A stretch of 14,575 bases of DNA, from contig JWZX01002348.1 of NCBI GenBank assembly GCA_001275005.1, positions 1 through 14,575 on the forward strand, read 5' to 3'. Shown here piece by piece: positions 1 to 7,729 of this stretch. The translations under genes and the position numbers were made by a program. The stretch comes from Chrysochromulina tobinii. Taxonomy: Eukaryota; Haptophyta; Prymnesiales; Chrysochromulinaceae. Below the pieces are notes generated by a model. It was not told the origin of the DNA. It did no database searches and saw only the letters and a list, made by a program, of their open reading frames with translations. Position 1 is the first letter of the stretch. Each line of letters begins with the position of its first letter.

Positions 1-3000
1 TCATGGTGAGGTAGTCCATCTCGGGGCCGCAGTTGAACACGTACACCGTCTTGCCGAGCTGGGCGGAGAGATCCTTGGTCGACTCGGTCTTGCCGGTGCC
101 CGCGGGGCCCTGCGGCGCGCAGCCGAGGATCAAGTGCGCCGACTGCGTGGCGGTGATGTAGATGCGATCGGTGAGCGGCGTGATCACGAGGCGGCCCGCG
201 CAGCCGAGGTACTCGAACGAGTAGCGGAAGAGCGCGTCGCAGATGTACAGTACGGCGTCGAACGCCTCGCCCTTGTCGAGCGCCGGGTTCTGGCCGCCAT
301 GGCCCACGTGCTTCTCCCAGCGCGTCTTGAGCTGGCCGAGCCACTCGAAGTGGTCGATGCGGTCAACGCCCATGTTGATGAGCTTGATGTTGATGTCACG
401 CGAGTGGGCCTCGAGGGTGATCACGTTCATCGCGGCGCGGCGGTGGAGCTTCTGAAGCTCGCCCTGCACCATGGTGATCACGCCGGAGAGCATCACGAGC
501 TGGAACGCGTAGTAAGTCTTGAGCGAGTTCGGGTCGGTGCCCTCCATGAGATGGGTGAGCGAGGCATCGGTGCACAGCGTCCACTGCTGCTGCGTCGTCA
601 CGAGCGAGAGCTGCGCGATGTGGTTGTTGCAGATCCACGTCGGGCGGTCGTCGCCGTTCTTGCCGGTGGTGTAGTAGTCATCGATGGCTCGGCCGAGCTG
701 AGCGCGCATCTCGCAGCGCATCTTGTCGATGAGCTCGTTGAAGTAGTTCTCCACCTTGCCGTTGAGTGTGAGGATGCCCTCGTTGTTCATCTTGCACACC
801 TCGCCCTCATTGGAGGTGAACGAGATGACGGAGCGCTCCGCGCCCGCTGTCCCCTCGAGCTTCACGCCCGCGACGCCCTGGCAGATGGCGTTGATGTTCT
901 TCATCACAACCCACGGCCGGTTGCCGTTGGACAGGATGTCGAGGAGCATGACCTGCGAGGCGAAGTAGAAGCGCGGGAAGATGGAGCGCTTCGTGTCCAG
1001 GAAGTCGGCGAGGGCCTTCTCGCACAGCTCGAGGTCGGTCGCGACACTCTCGAGAGCCTTCAGCAGCCCGTCCTTGGCGCAGCTCGCGACGCAATTCGGG
1101 TTCGCCTTGAAGTGCACGAGGAGCTCTTTGAAGATCACATCGACGTTGGCGAAGCGCTCGGCGTCCATGGGCAGCTCCTTCTTCACCTCGTCCGAACCGA
1201 TGAAGAGGGTCTCGAGGTACGCCCACTTGCGCTGCGTCTCGGACATCTGGCCGAGCACGTCCGAGACGGCCGAGAGCTTCTTCTGCCAGCCGACGACGAG
1301 CTCCTCAAAGGTGGCGAGGTACTTGGACGCCATCATGCCCTGCACCACGAGCTGGTTCTCCTCGAGCATCTCGAAGTTCTCCTCGGCGAGATTGATCAGG
1401 TGCACTTCGATGTTGCCCGAGGCCATCTTCGTCTCAAGGCCAAACTGGACCACCGCCCATGTGTCCTTGAGCTTGAAGAGCGTCTGCTCCATCTTGTCCT
1501 CCTTGTTGGCCTGGTCGACCACCTCGCCGACGTCGTCCACAAACTTGTGCAGCTCGAGCTTGAGCATGTCGGCGAGGCAAAAGGTCGGGTCGAACTTGTT
1601 GTCCACGACGGCGATCGACGCGCCAGTGATCTTCATGAGCTTCTCCCAATGGCGCTGGCGCATGGCTGGGGACTTAAGCTCCGAGATGCACGGCACCGAG
1701 ACGAGGAAGTTCTTGATGATGCCGTCGATGCCCAGGTAGACGTCCCAGTTGCGCACCGCCTTATCCATGCCCTTGACGATCCGCTGGAAGCCCTTGGTCT
1801 CCTCCTCGAGCGATGCGGCGTTGATCTGGTCCCAGAGCAGCTTCTTCCACTCGAGGAGCTGGAAGAAGACCATCTGCTCGAGGTCCCAGAGCGACTTGCA
1901 CAAGATCACGTCCTGGCGCATGTCGGCGACCGTCTGCTTGATCTGGTCGGCGCGCTCGGGGAACTCGAAGAGGGTGCCCATGTCGACGAGCTTGAGGACC
2001 TCGCCCTCGCGCTCGACGATGCGGACCGCGTGATCGAGCAGCTTCGCGTACGACTTCTCGGCGCCGTTGTCGATCTTGAAGACGACGTCGTGGAGCAGCT
2101 TCTTACGGTGCTCCGCGAGGCCGGCCTCGAGCTTGGCGATGTCGCTCATCACGGTCTGGGCCTCAGCATCCTGCAGCGGCTTGATTTGCTTGCGGATGAG
2201 GGGTGCCGCCTTGGTCGCCGTGTTGAAATCGTCCTGCACCTGGTCGAGCTTCTTCTGGATTGGAGCAATCTTGCCCATGTTGTTGGCCACCATGAAGTTG
2301 AGCGTATCCTGCGTCTGGTCGATAAGGAACTGGATCTCGACGCCACGGTCCTTGACGAGCTTGAGGCCCGACATGACATCCTTGAGGCCCCGAATGTCGC
2401 CCTGCACGAGCGTGGCGCCCTTGTTGAGGTTCTGGTTAGTCTTGATCATCTCCTTGCCCAGGTCCTCGAGCGCCTGCTTGATGTACGCGGTCATCGTGTC
2501 CTTGAAGTCGCCCCCGCCCATCTTCTTCGGGTCGAGCATTGGCGCGATGTCGAGCGTGTCCACAACCTCGAGCCAGCCCGCCGCTCATGCCCATCGCCAT
2601 CGACACGATCATCGGCGTGTCGGTGCCGGTGATGACGTAGTGACGGCCCTTGGAGAGCGCGGCGGCGATGCCGCACCGGTAGATGCGCGTCCACAGCTTT
2701 GCCTTCATGTCGAGGCTGTAGATGTCGTCGTAGTAAGTCACCTCCTTTGCAGTGGGGTCTGTGCTGCCGCCATAGATGTACAGCTTATCCTTGATGATCT
2801 CGAGCTTCCAGCCAAAGCGAGCCGTGGGCGGGTCGCCGCCAACGCCCTCAATCGACCAGTCCTCTAGCAGAGTCTTCGGCCGGAACATGGCGCGCGCGAA
2901 CTTTGCGGGGACGCCCATCTTGGTGAGCGCCTCGATGTAGGCGGTGCGCCGTGCGAAGAGGTCCATCTCCTTCACACTGGACTGCTCGACGGTCGAGCCC

Positions 3001-5328
3001 GACCACGCGCCCGTCAACGGGTCGAGCGTGTAGATCATATCAGGGATCACCTCCACAACAGGGGCGTCTGGGTCGATGGGCGCTGCCTCTGCAGCCACCA
3101 CGGCCTCAGCGGGCGCGGCGGCCACGGGCTCCGCTGCTGGCTCGGGCTCGGGCGCTGGCTCTGGCTCTGGCTCTGGCTCGGCCTCTGCCGGCGGCTCCGC
3201 GGCGGCCTCGCCCTCAGCGGGGGGCGCCTTCACCACGGCCTCGAGACCGAGCTTCTTGTCGGTGTCGAGGTCGGGGAAGCCGGGGTCCTTATTGATGTCC
3301 TTGACGACCACGTAGACCTTGGCGCCGTCGGTGAAGATGCGCGTGTAGCCCAAGCTGCCAATCTTGGCGGGGGTGCCCGAGACCATGACGGACTTCCAGC
3401 ACGAGTCGAACCGGATCTTCATCGTGAAGCCGCGCACCGGCGAGAAGTCGACGACGTCATCGTACGGGTTCTCATCCACGCCGAGCGTGACGTCGTATGT
3501 GCCCGCGACCGGCACGTAGTAGCTGATCTCGTACATGCCGTTTTGCCGGTCGATAATCTTGCCGTTGCCAGTGGGCGTCACCTCGAGGGGCACGTCCTTG
3601 TTGGGGCCCGAAATGGAGAGGCTGAGCAGGTCGTTGCCCGTGGTGCGCAGCTTGCCGCCAATGTCCTTGGCCTGCATGAGGAACTTGACCGGCTGACCCA
3701 CCGGGTTGCCGTTGAGCAGGCCGGGGCCAAAGGCGATGCAACGCTTGGCCTGCGTGTTCGCGTAGAACGAGTACTTGACCTCGTTGACCGTGAACGCGTC
3801 GCCGCCGATAGAGACGCGCACGATGACGTCGAGCGCGCCGAACTTGGTGAAGTCGGGCGACTTGCACGTCAGCTCGGTCTCGGAGACCCACTGCCCGCCC
3901 ACGGTGGCCTCGCGCTTGCCGTCGGTGAAGCGCACCGAGACGAGCGGGCTCGACTTGAAGCGCAGGCCGTACAAGGTGAGCGGCGTGCCGCCGGTCATCG
4001 GGCCCGTGTCGGGCGACATCGACTGGACCGCGTAAGGCGGGCCGACGACACCCCCAACGTTGAGGATCATCAGGTCGTTCCACCAGCGCTGGCGCCAGCC
4101 GCCGAAGAAGATGATGTTGCCGTTGGCCAGGTCGTACGAGCACCCCGCGTCCTCGCGTGGGCTCGGCGACGCGCCCGCGAGCGTGAACTTGGTGTCCCAC
4201 TGCATGAGGGTCGAGTCCATGCAAGAGACGAGGTTGGAGAACTCGCGCGGGCTCGTCTGGCCGCCGAAGACGAAGAGCCTGTCCGAGGGGACGCTCTCGA
4301 TGTTGATGGCCATGTGGTTCCACAGCTTGGTGGGCAGCTTGGGCCACACGATCGGGTTCTCGTCCTCGGGGTTGTATGCGTCGGGCAGGACCCACTCATT
4401 CTTCACGTAGTCGTAGCAGTGCATGTCGTCGTAAAAGCCGGGGTCCGTCTTGCCCTCCGACCAGCCGCGTCCGCCCGAGACGATGAGCATGCCGCGCGAG
4501 AGGCACGTGCAGTGGTCCGAGCGCGGCTTGGGCGCAGGACCGCGGATGTTAGCCACTTTGATCCAGGTCCACGAGTCGAGCTCGAGGAAGTGCACGTCCA
4601 TGTAAAAGTCACGCGTCGTGCCCGGGCCGCCGTAGCCACCGACCACGGCCACCTGCGCAGCAAACACGAGGAATGTAGCGTGCGTGTTACGGGGGCGTAC
4701 ATACAGTCGAGGGCAGTGGCTACCGTGGAGGTCGCCAGGAGGGGTGGGCTTGTTTGCGAGGGCCTCCGTGCGAAAGCGGCTGCGGCCATGTGCCCCACGG
4801 CGGGGCGGGCGCCTGCACGCCTGCAGCGAGAGGCGGCGTGTAGCGGCGCACCTTCCATTTCTCGGCCTCCATGGTCTCTTCGTTGGCCGCGAAGTTGACA
4901 AGGTTCGCGGTGTGGTGCGAGCGCGGGCACGGCGGTGAGCCGGCGCACTCCTTGATGTTCCACTCCATCTTCGCGACGTCGAGCACGTACGAGTCGTTGT
5001 GGCGCATGCCCTTGTTGAGGCCGCCGAAGACGAGCACGGTTGTGTCGCCAGGGAGCAGCGTCGCCGTGTGGCGCCAGCGGGGCGTCGGCTCGTCGCCCAT
5101 CGCATCGGCTTTCGCCCAAGAGTAGGTCTCGCCGTTCGTCGTGAGCAGCCAAGTCTCGTTGAAAATTTTGACCGTGTTTCCGTCCTCAGTAACACCACAG
5201 CCGCCAAAGACGATGGTCTTGCTTCCGGTGCATGTGATGCTGTGGCCCGACCGCGCGGTCGGGGCCTCCTTTGATGTGATGGAGACAGCCTGCCAAGCGA
5301 TCTCGCCTAATTTCTTGGCGGTCGCCAT
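1..5328 (-). CDS. ODA11: Axonemal outer-arm dynein alpha-type heavy chain, N-terminal part (3' end outside window)
   Basis: ATP-driven microtubule motor of the ciliary outer dynein arm. I read exon 1 at 5328-4852 (159 codons), a 199-nt intron, exon 2 from 4652, and after a one-base frame slip near 2577-2584 about 859 more codons down to base 2 with no stop. Approximate residue order: Kelch repeats 1-350, IPT/TIG 358-450, filamin-type Ig 465-571, Pro/Glu-rich linker 636-683, Kelch-like 768-850, then the dynein stem and linker with RQRHWEKLM, QRKWAYLETLF and KRSIFPRFYF. It ends with ITPLTDRIYIT and the AAA1 Walker A GPAGTGKT at 86-109. Kelch, IPT and filamin domains replacing the usual N-terminal tail are the mark of the Chlamydomonas alpha heavy chain (ODA11), and the block order matches what I know of it. 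The start ATG at 5328 opens directly on the first Kelch blade. The rest of the motor lies beyond base 1. Family certain; orthology to ODA11 likely. Confidence 0.93.
2567..2606 (-). other. Frame break inside the dynein coding sequence
   Basis: The Kelch frame reads through TDTPMIVSMAMGMSGG and then turns into unrelated residues until a stop at 2436. The dynein frame becomes open only after a TGA at 2587-2585 and reads GWLEVVDTLDIAPMLDPKK. Dropping one G from the run at 2577-2582 restores a smooth SGGWLEVVD reading. A 40-nt GT-AG micro-intron (2606-2567) would also restore frame, giving TPMI joined to VVDTLD, but it is very short and has no pyrimidine tract. A sequencing or assembly indel is the simplest explanation; a real mutation cannot be excluded. 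Confidence 0.8.
3080..3235 (-). repeat. Low-complexity Pro/Glu/Ala-rich coding linker
   Basis: In the dynein frame this stretch encodes alternating Pro-Glu and Ala-rich residues (EPEPEPEPAPEPEPAAEP and neighbours). It lies between the filamin-type repeat and the next Kelch-like stretch. It is probably a stiff, extended, acidic linker. The matching DNA is a GGCTCN hexamer-like repeat, likely to vary in length between strains. Confidence 0.85.
4653..4851 (-). other. Spliceosomal intron in dynein gene (199 nt)
   Basis: The donor is AAG|GTGCGC at 4851 and the acceptor TTTGCTGCGCAG|GTGGCC ends at 4653, preceded by a pyrimidine-rich stretch. Removing 199 nt (one more than a multiple of three) moves exactly from the exon 1 frame to the exon 2 frame. 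It joins EKWK to VAVVGGYGG, which completes a Kelch blade with its glycine doublet. Splice sites are read from the sequence; no transcript evidence is available. Confidence 0.87.
4852..5328 (-). other. Dynein exon 1 (Kelch blades)
   Basis: This exon runs from ATG (MATAKKLGEIAW) to AEKWK and encodes 159 whole codons. It has Kelch landmarks: RSGHSITC...VFGGCG, then RWRHTATLL...VFGGLN with NDSYVLDVAKMEWN, then PRSHHTANLVNF. It ends in AAATGGAAG followed by GTGCGC, a good donor. The frame continues open past the donor for about 43 codons of unrelated residues, so an unspliced reading would lose the propeller. Confidence 0.88.
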
Positions 5329-5549
5329 CTGCGTGCGGAGGAATGGCGAGAAGTGAGCGGATGGCGATCGAGCGGGGCAAGGCGGGGATGCCTACGGCAC
5401 CCTCGGCGGCCGGGCGACTAGGGTCGGGGGCCGGTTGCGCGCTGCCGCCAAACTCACCGCGCGGCTGTTGTCAGGGCGAGGGACGTCGCAAAAACGTCTC
5501 TCTCGCCCCTTTTTCCTCTTTTTGCGAAATTCACACCGAAAAAACGCCG
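5329..5549. promoter_or_regulatory. Short divergent intergenic region between dynein and carrier genes
   Basis: The two start codons (5328 minus, 5550 plus) are 221 bases apart, so both promoters must share this stretch unless they extend into coding sequence. It turns from GC-rich on the dynein side to T-rich near the carrier start, with CCCTTTTTCCTCTTTTTGCG around 5509-5528. CCGAAAAAACGCCG directly precedes the carrier ATG. I see no TATA box. The promoter role is inferred from gene arrangement only. Confidence 0.55.
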
Positions 5550-6576
5550 ATGACTGTGAACATACAAAAGTAAGGTGTGTGACTTTGAACATGAAAAATT
5601 GAAATGTTCTTTGCCTCACAGCCGATACATGAACCAACTCTGTTCGTTGGTGTTCACACGTGTGCACATGCCTCGACCGATGCCAGCCGGCGAGGCACCG
5701 CTTGCAGACGGAAAGCTGACTGCATTTCAATCTTTCGCGCTTGGCGGCATTGCGGGCTCCATTGCCGAGATGATAACGATGCCAGCTGTGGTGGTGCGAA
5801 CACGGTTGATGGTGCAGGGAGCATCAGCAACGGGCGCTACGCAGTACCGTGGCTTCTTCGATGCATGCCAGACGATGCTGCGCAGCGAGGGCATTGGCGC
5901 CTTTTACAAGGGCGCCGCGCTCAACGCCGCCTTCACACCTCTTGCGCGGGGCCTTTTTGTGCTGGGCATGGACACGTCGAAGCAGCACGTCGGCGAAGGC
6001 ACTACGGCGCGAGACTTTGCCGCGGGCACCGCCGGGCAGCTCGTGGCCTCGCTCGCATACGTGCCACGCGATGTCATAGTCGAGCGCTGCGCCATCGACG
6101 GGCAGCTTGCCAAGCAGGTCGGCTCGAGCAGCAGCAGTAGCACAGTGCTCGGCACCATCATGCGAGCCGAGGGCCTGCTGGGCTTTTACCGCGCGTATGT
6201 GCCGCATCAGTTCCTTTGGATCCCATGCAACGGGCTGATGCTCGCCTTTGTCGGCAAGGGCAAGGACCTGGGTGTCGCAGCCGGCATGCAGACATCAACC
6301 GTATCGTTCGGTGTGCTCAATACCCTGAGCAGCGCCTCTGCCGCTGCTTGGCTCACCACGCCCATCGACGTCATCAAGACGAGGCTACAGATTGCAGGCG
6401 CTAACCCGGAGCTCTTCTCGTACAACGGCCCCCTGGATTGCGTGACCAAGACGGTACGTGCCGAGGGCGTGAGTGCGCTTTTTGCGGGCGCGTCGGGCCG
6501 CGTACTCTACCTCGGGCCGGCGATGGCACTCTTCTTTCCCATCTACGACGCTCTCAAGAAACTGCTTCTCGAGTAG
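5550..6576 (+). CDS. Mitochondrial carrier family (SLC25) protein
   Basis: Transporter of the six-helix mitochondrial carrier family, normally in the inner mitochondrial membrane; substrate not assignable. There are three tandem repeats. The first has LGGIAGSIAEM and the degenerate signature PAVVVRTR at 5782. The second has GTAGQLVASLAYVPRDVIVER at 6064. The third has the canonical PIDVIKTR at 6361. Each is followed by a G-[IVL]-x-[AG]-[LF]-[YF]-type loop (GIGAFYKG, GLLGFYRA, GVSALFAG). Joining ATG 5550 through the 52-nt intron 5570-5621 gives one 324-residue protein, the usual family size. Later in-frame ATGs at 5629, 5668 and 5680 would also keep all helices, so the start is uncertain. A run of six Ser lies near 6124-6141. 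The RTRLMVQ style of repeat 1 recalls SLC25A44-like carriers, but weakly. Confidence 0.92.
5570..5621 (+). other. Short intron near the 5' end of the carrier gene (52 nt)
   Basis: Donor CAAAA|GTAAGG and acceptor TTCTTTGCCTCACAG|CC bound an AT-rich 52-nt stretch inside GC-rich DNA. Removing it joins ATGACTGTGAACATACAAAA in phase to the carrier frame (MTVNIQNRYMNQ) and removes the TAA at 5571. It may sit in the coding sequence or in the 5' leader, depending on which ATG is used. Confidence 0.72.
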
Positions 6577-6792
6577 GAGGCGGCGAGAGTGCCGCTCGCT
6601 GTCACCGCCGACACACAGAGGCTGCAGCCCCCCGCGCCGGCGGTGTGGGTACGGCGCGCAGATTCCGGGGAGAAGTAAATGGGGGAGCCGGGACACACAC
6701 GTACCGGAACGGTAGACTTTCGAATTCGGATTTGCGCCATCCATCATTGCCCGAAAAAAAGCGCCGTTTCGGCGAAACTTGTGCGGTCATCC
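6577..6792 (+). promoter_or_regulatory. Upstream region of the coiled-coil gene with a GAAAC palindrome
   Basis: This gap separates two genes on the same strand. Near its end sits CCGAAAAAAAGCGCCG (6751-6766), resembling the box just before the carrier ATG. It overlaps a perfect palindrome GTTTCG-G-CGAAAC (6766-6778), 14 bases before the chosen ATG. Either could be a core promoter or transcription-factor site; this is inferred from position and symmetry. Confidence 0.4.
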
Positions 6793-7344
6793 ATGTCGAC
6801 GTACGGCGCTATAGGGCGGGAGAGTCTCCTGACACAGCCGGGCGTGAGCTCTGCGGAGCATGCGGAAGTGCTCAGCGCTATGCTCCGGCTGGCGGAGGGC
6901 GAAATCCGAGCCAAGGACGAGCAGATTTCGCTACTGCATAAAATGGTTGGCGCGAACGAGGATGAGATCGGCAAGAAGGAAGGTCAAATCGCTCAGCTGA
7001 ACGACCAGCTCGCGAAGCTTCAGGGTGAGCTGGATCAGTTCAAGGGCCTATTCACCAAATACCTAGCCAAGGCGGAGGCTGCGCGGAGTACGAGCGCCTT
7101 TACCCGGATCCGCGCCAGCACTTTCAACGATGAAAGGCCACAATTGAGCAATGGAGGCCACTTGCTTCCGCCGGCATCGGCTGCGGCGCTGGTTAACACA
7201 ACGTTGACTTCGCTAGGCGCGCGAACGATCGCATCCTCAGTTACCGCGAGCCCGAGCAAGCGATCAACGGCCTCGGACGACGACATGCTGCCGCCACCAC
7301 CCTCGGAGGATGTGCCCTACCTTCCGGACGACGAGGACGACTGA
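6793..7344 (+). CDS. Small coiled-coil protein of unknown function
   Basis: I do not recognise this 183-residue protein. Residues 22-98 are strongly heptad-like (AEVLSAMLRLAEGEIRAKDE, then IGKKEGQIAQLNDQLAKLQG) and should form a coiled coil. Then follow a basic patch (AFTRIRAST), a Ser/Thr/Ala-rich stretch, and an acidic Pro-rich tail (DDDMLPPPPSEDVPYLPDDEDD region). An in-frame ATG at 6679 would add 38 residues, but the added part looks like leader (it spans the A-rich box and palindrome), so I prefer 6793. No catalytic motif is visible. The leucine-zipper-like segment faintly recalls the N-terminus of cGMP-dependent kinases, but there is no kinase or nucleotide-binding domain downstream. 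An adaptor or scaffold is a guess. Confidence 0.7.
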   Translation: MSTYGAIGRESLLTQPGVSSAEHAEVLSAMLRLAEGEIRAKDEQISLLHKMVGANEDEIGKKEGQIAQLNDQLAKLQGELDQFKGLFTKYLAKAEAARSTSAFTRIRASTFNDERPQLSNGGHLLPPASAAALVNTTLTSLGARTIASSVTASPSKRSTASDDDMLPPPPSEDVPYLPDDEDD

Positions 7345-7729
7345 CACTCCTCGGGTGCCGCATCGCGGATCCCGAGATCTATACGACGTCTGCGACCTGG
7401 AGCTACTCCTCCACTCAGGCGGGAAGAGTCTGTACAAGCATGGGCCCACCGGCACGAGCTACGAGTGTGGGGTGCGGTGTAGTTGCATTGGTGTAAAGCC
7501 ACAGAGCGCGCACGGTACGCGGTACGACGCCGCTGTTGAAGCGTGCGTGCATGTGAGCCTCTGAACAACTGCATGTGGAGCATGTTGCATGCTGCCGTAG
7601 CTATCCTTCAATTTACGTATCTGGGTTCCGATTGTCATCCGTTTTCTGTACTATTTATACCATATACGAACGGAGGTGCGACATATGGCCGCATGCATTG
7701 CTCCACCTCGGAAACACTTCGCTTGTTCG
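7345..7729. other. Convergent intergenic region, no gene seen
   Basis: This 385-base gap lies between the stops of the coiled-coil gene (plus) and the pseudouridine synthase gene (minus). It must hold both 3' ends. It becomes AT-richer around 7600-7670 (for example CTATTTATAC at 7651). Small open frames on both strands here show no composition bias or domain. TGTAAAG at 7491 resembles the algal TGTAA polyadenylation signal, but one pentamer is weak evidence. Confidence 0.5.

Noticed and set aside
134-2632. Plus-strand open frame of 832 codons
   Set aside because: It is the exact antisense of the dynein stem and linker. The opposite strand reads conserved dynein motifs (RHWEKLM, FPRFYF, GPAGTGKT). 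The plus frame stays open only because GC-biased codon use rarely creates stops in that phase.
3472-4395. Minus-strand 307-codon frame within the Kelch exon
   Set aside because: A +1/-1 shadow of the real frame; Arg/His/Gln-rich, no motif.
3543-4898. Plus-strand open frame of 451 codons
   Set aside because: Antisense shadow of the Kelch, IPT and filamin exon; its residues are His/Arg/Val-rich with no domain pattern.
5343-5573. Separate 76-codon gene upstream of the carrier
   Set aside because: The frame runs into the 52-nt intron donor and joins the carrier frame; its residues lack features, and it starts only 15 bases from the dynein ATG, leaving no room for a promoter.
7651-7660. Minus-strand TATA box (GTATAAATAG)
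   Set aside because: It would fire into the 3' end of the coiled-coil gene with no minus-strand gene in front of it; more likely AT-rich 3' flank.
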